A stretch of DNA of 64,000 nt from Asterochloris sp. CNOR1 (Eukaryota; Chlorophyta; Trebouxiophyceae; Trebouxiales; Trebouxiaceae), in assembly GCA_963969365.1 (NCBI GenBank), contig OZ017756.1, forward strand, positions 2,232,001 to 2,296,000. The letters are read 5' to 3'. The position numbers and the translations under genes were made by a program. This document shows, piece by piece, positions 1 through 13,100 of this stretch (position 1 is the stretch's first letter; every line of letters starts with the position of its first letter). The notes under the pieces are model-generated. The model was not told the DNA's origin. It was given only the letters and a program-made list of their open reading frames with translations, and searched no databases.

Positions 1-971
1 CTGCTGCCTATGGCGCCTTTCAAGTGAGCAGGCTTAGTTGCTCACCTAGAGGGTCTCCAGGTGGAGCAGTGTACCTGTAGGCAGACGAAAACACCCATGA
101 GACGGTGAGCTGTGCTGAGTGTCTGGAACTGCTGAATGCCTCTGGTGGTCTTCACGGCGTGCCAGCGGTTGAGAGAAGGTGTCTTTAAGCTGGAGGTGGT
201 GGTCTGTTGCCCTCTTGCAAGCGTGCTTTGCATTTGACTGGGCATTGCGAGGGTCCCCTGGCGGTGCAGCACATTGTAGAAGGGCAGTGAGAAGCCCAAC
301 CTTCAGTCTGGCCTGTACTGCGCCCTCTGTGGCCAGGTCTGTGCAGGTGATGAGGCCAGCCCAGTCATGATAGTGAACCTCTGACCCTTCTGCTTGTCCG
401 GCCTCTTGTGCTGGGGGCCACCACTCTCCCACTACTGCTCCCAGCTGTGTACTTGGTCCTCTCATCCACTGACATGCTGTCTGCAGGTGACTCTTTGGTA
501 TCTGATTGCCAGCTGGCAGGTAGCCTGGCAGGCATCGAACCCCCCACGCCTCGTACACATCTCTAGAACGACGCGAATACAACAGCTTTGGGCGCCTTTG
601 TCACATTGTGTCCTTTGCATTTGAGCCCGGCGTGAATATTGACTGCCTGACAGCTTTGAGTCAGACGTGATGAGGTTGCATCTACAGACCGGGCCCCAGC
701 ATATGCTTGCATGGTTCACACTTAACGCTGGAACAGGGTCTAACAAAGGCCTCCAACATGCTTGCAGCTGGTATCTTTGCTGCAACCACAGGACACACCC
801 TTCAGTGCACCCGCCATCAAACTGGTGGTTTGCAAGGATTGATCTGCAGATCTGCAGTTGTGAGGCAGGCAAATCTCTTATGGCTGATGAGGCAAATCTC
901 CTCATCCAAGAGTACACAGTGACTTTAAGACAAATAAGAAAACGTCGACTTCTACGCCAGAAGGTCTCGAG
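1..971. other. No supported gene
   Basis: Open frames longer than 100 codons occur on both strands here, including a 178-codon one on the minus strand at 46-582. None shows a recognisable domain, and I could not place convincing splice sites that join them. The stretch probably holds the upstream region of the MORN gene and perhaps the edge of a gene outside the window. I see no tRNA, array or terminal repeat in it. Confidence 0.4.
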
Positions 972-1004
972 ATGTCACAGCGAAGATGGCCGCCATCTTC
1001 ATAA
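972..1004 (+). promoter_or_regulatory. Overlapping upstream ORF before the MORN start
   Basis: An ATG at 972 opens a 10-residue frame that stops at 1004. It lies 14 bases upstream of, and runs over, the MORN start codon at 986 in another frame. If both lie in the leader, a scanning ribosome meets the short frame first, which would lower translation of the main product. The effect is inferred from general scanning behaviour. The transcript start is unknown, so the short frame may not be transcribed. Confidence 0.35.
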
Positions 1005-1956
1005 TGAAGTCAGACCAGAAGAGTTCTGACGCAGGCAGAGTAGTTCACACCCACCCAAATGGTATGGGTGCTGTCGTGATTGCTTTGCAACTTAGCGCCG
1101 GGCCCGGCTCAAGGTTCATGCACTCTGCCCCTGGGGCAGGTGACAGATATGAAGGTGAATTCAGCGAGGGCATGGTGAACAGCAGAGGCATTTATACCTG
1201 GGCCAATGGTATGTCTCGTGGTTCCTTTGGGACTGAATGCTGGTCCTGACTCAGTGTCCATGCACCCTGCAGGGCAGCTGCCCTGCAGGAGGCAGGTATG
1301 AGGGCGACTTTAAAGAGGGTAAAGAGAGCGGCAGAGGAGTCAAAACCTGGGCCAATGGTATGTGCCATGTGGTGCCTTTGAACTGAGCGCTGGCCTTGCC
1401 TCAGTGTCCTTGCACTCTTTCCTGTTAGGAAACAAGTATGATGGCGAGTACAAAGATGGTAAAAAGCATGGCAGAGGCGTTTTCACCTGGACTGAGGGTA
1501 TGTGCCTCATGCTTCTTTTGGTACTGAGTGCTGGCCCTGACTGAGCTTGACAGTGTCCATGCACTCTGCTCTACAGAAGGCAGGGTCGGCCCTTACTTGA
1601 GGTATGCAACCGTATGCATGCCTCCTATGAGGGTAGCCTCATATGAGGGCGAGTACAAGAATGGCACCATGGATGGCAGATGTGTTTTCTATGGCGTTGA
1701 CGGTGCGTGCGTGCCATGTGGTTGCTCTAGGACTGAGCGCTAGCCCTTACTCTGTGTCCATGCACTCTGCCCTGACAGGGACTAAGTATGAGGGCGAGTC
1801 CAGAGAGGGCAGAGGAGTATTCACTTGGGCTGATGGTAAGTGCCACGTTGAGCCCCTCTGAGTGGTGGCTGGCTATGACCCCACATGCATGTCTTCTCAT
1901 TGTGTACTACAGGAGAACAGTTTGTCATAGTACTGACGGAGAAAAAGACGGGGTAG
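986..1956 (+). CDS. MORN-repeat protein, five repeats, one per exon
   Basis: Seven exons (986-1061, 1140-1208, 1289-1357, 1429-1497, 1577-1702, 1779-1835, 1913-1956) give 169 residues. Exons 2-6 each carry one MORN repeat of the form [R/K/S]Y(E/D)GE...G...GRG(V/I)(F/Y/K)TW(A/T)(N/E/D)G; the fourth is degenerate (GRCVFYGVDG) and is preceded by about 20 extra residues, and the fifth is shortened. Every intron falls in the same phase, after the first base of a Gly or Glu codon, so exons could be added or lost without breaking frame. MORN repeats bind membranes or act as scaffolds in phosphoinositide, ciliary and junction proteins. No kinase, SET or other catalytic domain is joined, so the role is unknown. 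The start ATG opens a short leader beginning MAAIFIMK. The last exon encodes only 14 residues. Confidence is high for the family and moderate for the first exon. Confidence 0.85.
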
Positions 1957-3096
1957 AGCAAGCAGCTCTGCTCGTCCAAGCGTGAAGGCTGCCCACAGGT
2001 AGGGTTCTCCTGTTTGCCTGTGCACACACGTGTGTCCAGGTTGGACGGGCGCTTACCATCTTTGATGCCAAAAAGGAGCTGCCAAGTGCGTATCTTGTGA
2101 GTGGAATTTGGACAGCCTGCCTGTGCTGGAAGGTACACTGTATCTGCTTTGGTGAGGAGATGGCTGATCAGCATCTTCATGTCATGACAGCAACAGACTT
2201 GTGGCGGTGCAGGGCACCTTTGTGAGGCCTCGTTGCTTCTTAAGCAAAGTGGTCATTGCCAACATCAGGCGGCACTGAATTTGATGGGTCAATATTGTAC
2301 ATGTAGATTTCCAAGCGATTTAGCTGGATTGCAGTGGCTTCTTATGTTCAAAATCTGGTGGATGTTGTCGCACAAGGTTGTAGACCTCTCTAGATTGTTG
2401 CACTTGCTGGCGCATGGCTGCATTCAGTACTGAATGAACTAGTTCAAACTGACACAGCTGTTCTGTGCACACGCGAGCTACGACAGAAATGTGCCTTGCA
2501 TTCCAGTGTGTACACATGTGCAACTGTGGTGTTCTGCATAGCTATTCCCTATAGGGAACTATGTTCCTGTAAAGTGTGTCAGATGATTTCTGTGGACAAC
2601 TTCGAATAGCATCAGGTCACAGGGGCCAATTACAAGCGTGCAAGACGTGAAGTGACATATGCAATGCATGTGGCAGTAAGTGGTGGCCTGCAAGTCACTG
2701 GCCAGCTACTTGGAGAAGAAAACCTTGTCGTAGTGTAAGGGTTTTTGACTGCCTGGCTTGAAACGCAGACACTCATGAGTGATCACTGCCTAGTCCTGGC
2801 GCAAGATACCTCAACTTCTGCTGCTGTGAAACATCAAAGTTTGTAATGGCGGTTTCTTGGCAAGCAACAACATGAAACTTCAGAGGGAGACGCAGTCAGA
2901 CTCATAAAACAGAGGTTCAGTTGCCAGAGGTGCTTCATCAGCTAGCAGCTGACTGTCATGACGAAGGCAAGTGTGGAGTGAGCACTGGCTCACGGCTCTT
3001 GCAGTGCAATGCAAGTGTGCGGGGTCTAGCACCTGTGTTCATGAGGGGATTCTATCCCGAAGCAATTTGACGGACAATAAGGACCCTGCTGAACTT
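1957..3096. other. Convergent intergenic stretch
   Basis: This lies between the convergent ends of the MORN and ketoacyl-CoA synthase genes and should hold both 3' untranslated regions. Candidate TGTAA polyadenylation motifs, the usual chlorophyte signal, lie at 2568-2572 (+) and 2640-2644 (-). I saw no domain-bearing frame and no repeat. Confidence 0.4.
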
Positions 3097-6000
3097 CTAG
3101 CCTCGGGTATCTGCCACTAGCTTCTGGCCATTCCTGGGGGTCTGCATATGAGATTGCTTCTCCGCCTCCAAGTGCCGTGCAGCGCCCTCCTCTGAGGGCA
3201 CAGTCTGGCACTTGACAGAGCCATTTGTGGGCACCCTGCCATTGATGCCTTTTAGGGTAGTGCCGTTCTTCAGAGGCGACCCCACAGCATGGCCACCGGT
3301 GCCATTCAACCCTTGATGGTGGCCGTTTGCCACTGGGGCAGTGCCCTTTGCGGTGGGCTTGGCGCCTGACTTTGCTGCGGCAGGAGCAGCCTCCTGACCT
3401 GTCTGCTGCTGCTGCTGCAGAATGTTTGCTGCCTCAGCAACTGCTGCAGTGGGAACGGCTGCAGCAGCTGCTGCTTCGGCATTGCGGATGTCCGATATCT
3501 CCCAGGCTGGGTGGTCCGTCCTGATGGGACGCAGCGCCTTCCACACCATGCTGTTGCACTTGAAGCCGCTGCCAAAGCCCACCTGCGGGCAACCGAGCGC
3601 CAGATAGGCAGAATGGCAGACTGTTGAGCCCAGCAGAGCTTTGTGGAGCCAGGCAGCTTGGCCCACTGTGCTGATGAAGCTGGGGTCTCAGAAAGTCTTT
3701 AGGCTCAATGGCAAGTGGTGCTCCACACTGGGCAGGACAACACAGAAGCAACTGTTCCTGCTGGCTCTGGATGGACCAGGCAGCAGTCTTATGCGTGCAA
3801 TCTTCTTGAATCATTGAGGACCTTGCCTGTCTGCCACATCCCAGCATGCCAAGCCCACCTCTGACAGAGCTGTCTGCCCTTCTGCATGCCCAACTCTGAC
3901 AGAGCTTCTCGCCTTTCGGCATTGCCCTCCTCCCAGCCAATGCAGCAGTGTCCACAGAGGCAGCCAGCCAGCCTCACCTGCCAGACTGCATCGCCCTTCT
4001 GCACGCCCTGCACGTGCTCAATGTAGCCCAGGCTGTACCAGATGCTGCTGCTGCTGGTGTTGCCAAAGTACCACAACGCATTGGCGGAAGGCTCCACCTG
4101 CTGGGGGCTGAGGCGCAGCTGACGCCCCAAGCCCTCAATCACTGCTCGCCCACCTGCAAGGAGAGGCAAGGAAGGGCTTGGTCATCTGATTCAAGCAAGC
4201 CGTCAGCAACCTCTGAGTTCAGGGGTAGCCTCCAAACGGCTGGGACTGCAAACCCCACTGCTGCATGCCCAGCTAGCGGGAGGCAAGAATCCTCAAGTAG
4301 GGTGGACAGCACCCACAAGTTCAGGGCAGAGGGGTGCCAGGCGTGGCTGGCAGGCAGTGCGCAGCTGATGCCTGACTGGCTGGGTCTTCAAATCCTTGAG
4401 CTGCCAGCTCCCATGGCCAGGCATGCAAATGCTTGCTGCTGAACATGTTGATAGCACAAGGGCTGCTGTATATGCCGGCGGCATCAATGCAGTCCTGTTT
4501 GACACATGAGTCAAGTTGACCAGGTAAGAGGAACAAAAGCAAACACCCTTGTAGCAGGCTCGACCCTGATTACTGGACCACACAGTGGCCTGCCCAGCTC
4601 CCTGCACTTTGCACACCATGCCAGACACCACTGTGTACCTGCATGTAGGCAAAAGTGCTGGAAGGCCTGCGTGAAGTCTGGCTGGTACAGCGGCCAGGCA
4701 GGCTCCCGCCCCAGCAGCCGTGGCACTTGGCGCAACACCCAGTTGGCTGAAAACAACACTTTCTCGCTCCAAGGAAGCACGCGGGGTCCCAGGCGAGCTA
4801 GGTTTTTCGTCAGGGCCTGCCCCGCAATACGCGGGAGGTCGCGGTTCAGGGTCACGCCGATGATCCCGTCTTTGTCAGGCTTCTGGAAGACGCAGCTGCA
4901 GGCAGGGGCATAAGGAATGTGGTGAGCTGCAGATTTGAGCTAAAACAACAACTGTCAGGGACCTTAGTGATACACAGCAAAAAGCAGCCCAGGCAGGGCA
5001 CAAGGTGAGTGCCACTTGCTGCAAGCAAGAAAGAGGGGGCCACAAGTCGGCCGAGAGTCACTGATGGTAATGCTTCAGGATGCGGCATTGGACACTGTAG
5101 CTCCAAGCACATCCTCAGCAGAGGGGGTCCAATCACTCCAGTCACTGCACAAGCGACTTTGGGCAGAGCAGAGACTAGGGTAGCGCCCTCTGCCCTGCCG
5201 GCACTGCAGTTTCAAGCGACACCCTTCAAGGGGGTATGAGTGTGACAGCACTACTGCAGCAGCACAGCCAGCACTGCCCAGCAGCACCCATCACACGTCC
5301 AGACCTGCCACAGGCGTTGTGTGTGGCCAATGGGCCAGATTGCAGCCACAACTTCACATGTGCACTTTGTTGTGAAACCCAGCTGCATGCGTACAGTGTG
5401 CTGCCCCTTCCATGGCAGCGTTTGAAGCTGAGCTGCCCTTATGAACCCGGGCCAGCAGCATCTCTACAGGCCTGCTGGAATGCTGCCCATCACAAGCCAG
5501 CCCCAACACAGCAGCACCACTGCTCACTTGTACGCTTCATTGTCCGCGCCAAGCTGCACCCTCACAACGTGCTGCAGCTTGTACTTGGCCCGGCGCGACT
5601 CCCAGAGGCAGTTGGTCAGCACCATGGCTGCCCCACCCATGCGGAACAACGTGTTTGGGATCTGCATGCTGCGGTCAGCACCATGATACCTGCAGGGCAG
5701 GCGGCTTCAGGTGAGCCACAAAAGACTCAAACAAGTGTCAGCCAGGTCATTGTTGGGATCAGCACCATGGCTGCCCGTCCCATGCAGTACAGGGGGAGCT
5801 GATGATCTACATGCTGCAGTCAGAGCTGTGGTGTCAGCAGAGAAGGGTGCCTGCGCCTGAGCCTGTGACCTCGATGAGTGTCAGCCAGAGCATGACTGGG
5901 GCACAACAGGGAATGCTAGATTGCTGCATAAAGGAGCTGTTTCTGGGATGAGCGCCGGCATGGCCAAGCCCAAGGCAGGTCACAGGGGTCCCGTATCATG

Positions 6001-9000
6001 CAAAGTGACTGTTGTTCACAGCTATGGGCTGTGCTGCTTGTGGTCCCCTTGTGTGGAGCAAGACATGTCTTAAAGGCAAGGGGGTGATCAGCAGACCAGT
6101 GGGAGACATGCTGACAAAGAGTGCTGGCCCCAGCATCCAGCATTACAGGTATGTCGGCATCTGTCAGCTACCATTTGGCTCGTGCAAAAGTTGCTTACCA
6201 ATTCTGTGTGACGGTTTCGAGGGAGATGACAAGAGCGTAGCTCTTGGGCTGGGTTGCCAGCAGCTTCTGCGCCAGACCAATGGCAATCACACCAGCCGAG
6301 CAGCCCATGCCTGCAAGACATAATGTTTATGGGGGTGCATTGCAGTTAAGGTGGGTGATCAGATGTTTGACAGGGCTGTCAGGGACTGCACAGTGATACA
6401 GTAAAGGAGCAACCCAAGTCTGCAGAACAGGGCTAACTTAGATAGTCTGGAGGCCAATTGAGATGAGAAGTCTGTTGCAAGGGACGATCAGACCCTGTGC
6501 AGCACCCACAATGTTCAGAAACAATGCTGCAGTGGCTGCACTGGTTTTTGCAGCAGTACATTGTACCCGCCAACAAAGTGCAGAGGCTGGGCTGGAAAAG
6601 CCAGGCAGCAGCTTCAGACACAAGGTACAGTTGGCCTCTAGCAGGGATAAGGCGAGTGTCTGCCCTTGCCACGTGCAGGTACAAGTGCACACTGCTGTCA
6701 GACAGGGGCTGAGTGCTCCTGACAAAGCTAGTGCACAAAGCACAGCGTATGCCAACACTGCATGTGCCCATCTCCCAGGATGTACACGAGGACTGTCTCC
6801 AGAAGAGTGAACATGCTCAACAGAAGATGCTTGGCGTCCCAGAGGTCATCAGTAGGAGAGCCTACCTGCCAGATTATAAGAGAGGAGGTCTGAGCGCATC
6901 TTGAAGTGGTTGACGACCATGGCTGCCAGGGATGGGGTGGGGTTGAACAGGCTGCAGTTGACCACCAGAATGTCAATCTGGCTGGCCTTCAGCCCTGCAG
7001 CAAAGGAGACACTGGTTGAGCTGGTGATTTACACAACACAGTGTGGCATAAGAAAGGCTGCAGCACTTAGCCTGTGATCAGCTGGCCTACGCTGGAGCAG
7101 GGTGGCTCCTCGCGATGCACCTTCCTGGCCCTGCCATTCCAGCTCACTGGTCTTCTGTTTGCCCAATCAGACCAAACAGCACCAATCCAGACAGCGCCAT
7201 CACTGCTTCCGCATATCAGGGGCTCCACCCGACCGCTGCACAGGCAGGTATCATGTAGCGCTGCCAGCCCCTTGCCACAAGCCACCAGCATGGCAGCCAT
7301 GACATGCCCACAGGGCTGCCCCAGCCCTTGCATCACAGCTCACTTGTCTGCTAAAAGGCCTCTGCCATAGCCCCGCGCAGCACTACTTCCCAGCATACAA
7401 GGGACCATATGCAGTGCCCTTTCTCATGCAGTACCCCACCCCTCCTGCACACCTTACCACTAGTAAGGCTGCAGCCTCCCCGTCAAGCCTCCATACCAGC
7501 GCTGCCACACCTCTCACCTGCTTGAGGCAATGCCTTCCCCCCTCGCCCCAAGCAGCGCCATTGCCACCTGTGCCCACATGCGTGTGCGGCAACAGAACTG
7601 ATTTTGGCGGCAGCCAGCAGCCGACCAGCCCATCTCGTTTATTCCCTGAGCCCTGTCCCAGTGCTGTAACATCCACACAGTGCCCCTCCCCTGTCTCCTG
7701 CAGCCCTCCTCCACTGCTGCAAAGCGCTCCAGGAAGTGTTACCCGCAAGGTGAAGAAGTCAGCCACAAGGCCCCAAGCAGGTGCTTGCCAAGCAGCCTGG
7801 CAGCAGGGTCGGTCCACTGCTGCAGCTCCCAGGCCCACCAAGGTCCCTCACCGGTCTTCTGCAGCGCCTCGCCGACTGCCCCAAACAGCACCATCTCTGC
7901 TTCCGCGCGAGAGGTGTTGTGGTTGATCACAGGGGGCACCGCGTGCATGTGCATGGGGATGCTGGTATCGTCCCCCAGCCCATTGCGCTGGGAGATGCGC
8001 TTCTGGAAGTCGATTGACTCCTGGCTGAACAGCTGCACGGCAAGGCCAACTTGTTTGGGGTATGGTTCTGTGGGGCGCGCACAGACAGCCTTGGTATGCT
8101 GGGCAGCACAGAGCCTCCCCTGGCTGGACCGGCTGCAGGCTAGAGCCAGTGGATGCCACAGGCCTGCCTGCTGCCTAATGGCCTACTCCCAGGTCATAGT
8201 GGTTGCTGAATGACACAAGCGTCAGAACAGGCGGCACTCTTTCCTGGCTGCCATGATTGCTGCTGCAAGTGTGCAAAGCCACATCAAGGCCTGCACATCT
8301 GGTCTGCACCCCGCCATATGCTGCTGCACGACATGCAGCCTCACAGTCCTGTGCAAATCAGCAGCACTCTTGCCACAGCCACTCATTGCCATGCCACAAG
8401 CTCCTGCCTCCACCTTGCAGGTCTACAGTACACCCTGTAGTCTTGTGGTCCTGCAATCCCCATCAAAGGATCCACACAGCTGTCGTGCGCGGCAGGCCAG
8501 CTGACCAGCCACGAATAGCCTGCCAGCTTAGACAGTGGCGTCCCTGGTGGGGTATCCCAGACCATGTCTGCATTCAGCCATCCATGCCTGCTACAGAGCT
8601 GCTACATGCATGGTTTGCCTCACCTTGTAGTCCTCCAGGCCCTGGTAATAGCGCTCCCAGGTGGCCCTGCACTCCTCTGGCGCCTTGTACAACGCAAAGT
8701 CCAGCAGCAGGGTGCGGCGCTGCGCCCTGTTGTACATCAGGAGGGCCAGGAGGGAAAGGGCGACTACCAGAATGCAGGGGACCTGCAGGGGCAGTCAGCA
8801 GGGTGGTCTTCAGTCTTGACACCTGTGCAAGTACCCCAGTGTATGGCAACAGGCACACAGGAGAGCTCTGATGCAGCAGCAGCTGCCAATGCCAAGGTGG
8901 AACTGTGAGAAGGAGATGCCTGAAGGCGACAGACAGCAAGGGCAGGAGCTTCTCCAGGTACAAGCCTGCATGCTGTGATGCAGCAAGGAGGCAGGGCGCA

Positions 9001-9588
9001 CCAGCTGGACTTCTATTCTGGTGTTGCTCATGCTCACTGAGAGCTGATCTATGCTAGATATTCCTGATGCTTGCTGAATGATCACCTGCAGGCAGCAAGG
9101 TTGCGACACTGTGCCCTGTCTGCATCTGCACACACACCTCTGAGCTCCCTGTTCAGGGTGCACGCAACCTCTGATGCGCTGCTTGTCTGCAGCTGAGATG
9201 CAGTTGCCTTGACCAGCAGGCCCAGATGTCAAGGATGGAGTGGTCTGCCATGCCCTGACAGCCATCTTGCAGCAGCATTATTGCCTCTGACCAGGCTGCT
9301 CCAAGACGGCTGTCAGGAGCAAGGATCTGACCATGCTGCCAGCCGGCCTGCAGCTCTGCAGGCACAGAGCTCACCAGGGCCTTCCAGCTCGCCAAGATTC
9401 CCCCAACCCAGGCTCCACGCTTGGCAGTGGCGAAGGCCAGGCGGTATCTTTGCATCGCCTTGCTCACAGTGGGTGGCTCTGCAGCCAGCAAGCAATGACA
9501 CCACTTAAGGGGTAGAGAGAAGGCTCCCAGGCCTCCAGGAACCTCAGTGGGAGGCGCCCATACGATGGCGCGCTTGACAAGCATCCAT
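3097..9588 (-). CDS. KCS: 3-ketoacyl-CoA synthase (KCS/FAE1 family)
   Basis: Ten exons (9564-9588, 9375-9478, 8624-8782, 7852-8032, 6866-6994, 6199-6310, 5528-5689, 4639-4895, 3978-4153, 3097-3582) read in phase to 596 residues. The family condenses malonyl-CoA with long acyl-CoA, the first step of very-long-chain fatty acid elongation at the ER. A hydrophobic N-terminal segment (about 38-65) is followed by the family signature [11 protein letters not shown]. The catalytic triad is present: Cys203 in GMGCSAG, His375 in FCLHAGG and Asn408 in FGNTSSSS. The His-Asn spacing of 33 equals that of plant FAE1. Other family blocks are [12 protein letters not shown] and [16 protein letters not shown]. 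The enzyme core ends near residue 463. An extra tail of about 130 residues, rich in Ala, Gln, Gly and Asn, follows and is absent from typical plant enzymes of about 500 residues. The first two exons are short and less certain; the rest is secure. Confidence 0.93.
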
Positions 9589-10178
9589 GATCGGTCAAAC
9601 TGCCAGCGCAGTGCATCTGGGTGTGCGCAGCAGAGACCATGACCAGGGCCTCACCAGGGACACAAGCCTTGGGCCGCACTGGCTTCTGGCTCCCTTCATG
9701 CGTCTTTTGGCACATGCTGTGCTGGCCCTCCAGCGCAGCAGTCCCGGCAGCAGCAGCTGATGTAGCACTATGTGGTGGGGGTGAATCAGCCTAACTTCAA
9801 GAGAGCAGCCACTGGGGGATACAGGTGCAATTTGCCTGATTCAGCTGCTTGACCAACTTAAATGGCCTAAGCACAATACTGCAACAACGAGCTGCATGAG
9901 ACTGGGAGGCAATAAGGCTAGTTCAAGCTCCCCCGCACATCAAGGTGGATGGCTGCTGCCAGGGGGGGCAGCTATCAAATCAAGCCTCGAAGTACAAGCA
10001 GGCGAGGTGTCATGAAATAACAACGTATGCAGCACCAGGCGAGCCGCTCAGACAAGTGTTTGAAGATCAACGCCTTAGTCATGTTTACAGATGCCTCAAG
10101 GACAGTGCTTCATGCTGAGCCAGTCCGTGACCATCATGCAACGCAGATGCACTGATGGGGCAAAGACTTAGCGAGGCT
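9589..10178. other. Intergenic, start of the tandem duplication
   Basis: The first 300 bases should hold the promoter of the ketoacyl-CoA synthase gene, which reads leftward from 9588; no motif stands out. From about 9885 the sequence resembles 16887 onwards, so the duplicated unit begins in what would be the 3' flank of the F-box gene. Confidence 0.5.
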
Positions 10179-13100
10179 TCATTGGACACCTGCTGGCAGC
10201 TGGATGAGCCTGCCACGCAGCGCTATGTAGTTTACATACATGTTGGGCGCATCTTGATCATCGTGGAGGTTTTCCTGGTCTATGAGCTTTACTGCCAGCA
10301 CATTGCCGGTGTGCCGCTCGCGCAGCGTCATGTTGATCTGACTGCAGGTTCGTCAAGCTGTGGTGATGTGACAGCACAGGGGCAGCACATTGGCCTATGA
10401 TGTCCGCAACAGGACAGGTAGCAGTGGCTGTGTGCAGCCAAGCACGACACCGCAGCAAACAAGCACAACAGAGAATGAGCGGTGTGTCCCACTCAAGCTG
10501 TCAATGGACTTGGGGCCTCCAAACATGCCCAAACAACAGGCAGGTCATGACTGCGCCAAGCGGGCAACCACATGTGGTTGCATCCATGTCCTTGTGCCAC
10601 AGACAGCACTGTACCTAGCCCAGCAGTCAGCAGACTTCTGTGTGGCAGTCTGCGCCGACTGCAGCTCACGATGCAGCAGTTTGCCAGCACTGCATGCCAT
10701 ATGCCAGCAAACAGCGGGCCCTGTGTCAACCCAGGTATCAACAGGCCCCAGGTATCAAGAGCCCCCACTGTCAGGTGACAAGCACCGCCCCACACCCTGA
10801 CCCTGCAGTCAGTAGGTTCGATGGCAGCCTTGTCAGGCAACGGCTAGCCGCCATTCTGCGCCCGACCCAGCAGTGAAAATCTTCACTGCACCCCACCCCA
10901 CCTGCGCTCCCCATACTTTATCAGCTGCTGCGAGGGGATCTGGAAAGTGAAGGCGTCCTCGGGTGTCTGCATGCAGTGCAAGCAAGACGCAGGGTCAGCT
11001 GGGGCCTCAGGGAGCCTGCAGATTGCCTGCTGCCAGGCTGGCAGAGGCGTACTGTTGCAGCTGTCGCAGATGGCACAGGGGAGTGCCTGAGGTGTTGGCT
11101 CAGGCAGAGAGTGCGGCGTCCCATCAGCTTCAGCCAGCAGACTGCTTTGCACATGGGCTGCTGCATTAACTGGGAGGCCACAGGGAGCTTTTCAATTGAT
11201 ACATTGGTGCTGGCAGCCCACCTCCTCAGACAGATCGTCTTCCCATTCCATGAAATCTCCTGTCAGTTTATGATGTGCAGCTCTGTGGCAACGAAATTCT
11301 ACCACGTAGCTGGCGCACTGCCTCATCTCCTCCTTTTGCACTGCAGATGGGCGATGTGTCGCAAAATTGGATCTAGAGCATGTTTTTGCTTTACCTCAAA
11401 GAGGTTCGTGCAAATTACCCAGAGCACAAGCAAATCTCCATCCTTGCTTTTGCGCAGGCTAATGATGCTGCTGCCCTCCTGGTCGTGTGAGGCGCATCTG
11501 AAAGCTGCAGCTGGCAGGGCTGCTGCAGGAGGCACGGTGCCCAGAAGGCGGCGAATAGCATCCCTCGCTTCACGCCCTCACATCTCACCAGTGTCGAGCG
11601 TGCCAAGAAGGATATCCTCATCCCACCCGTCCATCGTCTGCTTGATCTGCCATAACACGTTATTGAAAACCAGCTCCCGCCATGATGCTGGCAACTCAGC
11701 TTTCTGCAAAAAGGGACATTAGGCTGGTAGCATCTGTTGAGCATGTTGTGAACCTGCCACATAAAAGTTGGGGGCAGGGCACAGCCTGGGCATTGTACCG
11801 CAAGGTGCCCATGAGACGCCAGTGGGGCAGGATGTGAGCCGTGCTGCTGGGAGGCACAGCATGGCAGCCCTCACCCAGCTGCACCTTTGCAAAACCCCAG
11901 GTGAGCCCAGACTCTGGCAAACAGTAGAGGGCTGCCGCGCTGACCTGCAGCTCAATGTCGGCAAGGCGCGGGATGAGGAGGCTCCCCAGCTCGTCCCACG
12001 CTAAGAGCATAAAGCTGATTGGAACTTGAAACCTCTCTCGCTGTTGCACCTGCCTGATGTGCTCCCGCTTGAGAGCGCGCCACCCCTCATGGTTGCTGCC
12101 TGTCAGGCACTCCCAATGCTCCACAACCAGGTCCAGCAGCTCTTCAGAATCCAGTTCATGGTTCTTCTGCGGTCAGGTAGGCATTGGAGGCAGTTAACAG
12201 TGGGCACATCAAGCAGCTCTGCGTGGCTGGGGCAGGATCTCACCCAGACCACCAAGGGAGGGGCAAGTTTGCGTGTTCAGCACACAGATCAGCCTCGCAT
12301 ACCGCCAAGTCACAAGGCAAGAGCCTCTCCTTGTGTTGGCTCCCGTGAGGCAGTGATGCTATTCATCCACCCTCAGCGCAACTTAACGAGCACCCACCTG
12401 ACTTGCTCTGTGGACCTGATTTGCCCCCTGGCTCTAGAACCTTTTCGCGCTAACCTGAGTGTCAATCTCTGCCTGCAGCGCGCAGCACACAGGTGGCCAC
12501 ATGGAGCCGGGTAGGTGAGCCTCTCTGCGGGCTTCCTCAAATGCCTGCAACACAGCGCCAGACACTACGAGGCCATCTATTACCATGACAGGCCCGGAAG
12601 GCAGGCAGAGCTTGGCTGTTTGGTGATCAGCTGTTTGGTGTGTTCAACGATTTGAACGTCCAGCTTTTGGTCCCGGATTGGTCTAGAGAGTGGCAGGCTC
12701 AGAGCTCAGCACCACTAAGCCACTTCTACATATGCAGAGCAAAGGTGCCATTATCTGGGCAAGCCTAGGTGATGCGCACTGCGCTGCCATCCAGAATCAA
12801 GCAGACGGTGTATGATGCACCTTGGCCCGCACTTGATGCGCTTATGCTGGCAAGTGACCCACCTTTGCCTCTGCCTGTGTGAAGAACTTGAGCCACACCA
12901 GAGGATGCAGCACCGGCAGGATGTCGCTGTTGCTGCTGGAAGGCACTGCTGCAGGGCAATGCACTGCAGCAGGTTCCGCAACCTCAGAGCTCTGGGACTG
13001 CGTGTGTTCCTGCACGTCGCCCTCTCGTTGTCCGGACAAAGACCCTTTGGGGTCAAACTCCACCCAGCAGCCGCAGGACCATACATGGATTTTGACGATG

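Noticed and set aside
46-582. 178-codon minus-strand open frame near the window start
   Set aside because: Its composition is not distinctive, it has no domain, and it lacks convincing partner exons. GC-rich algal DNA often holds long open frames by chance.
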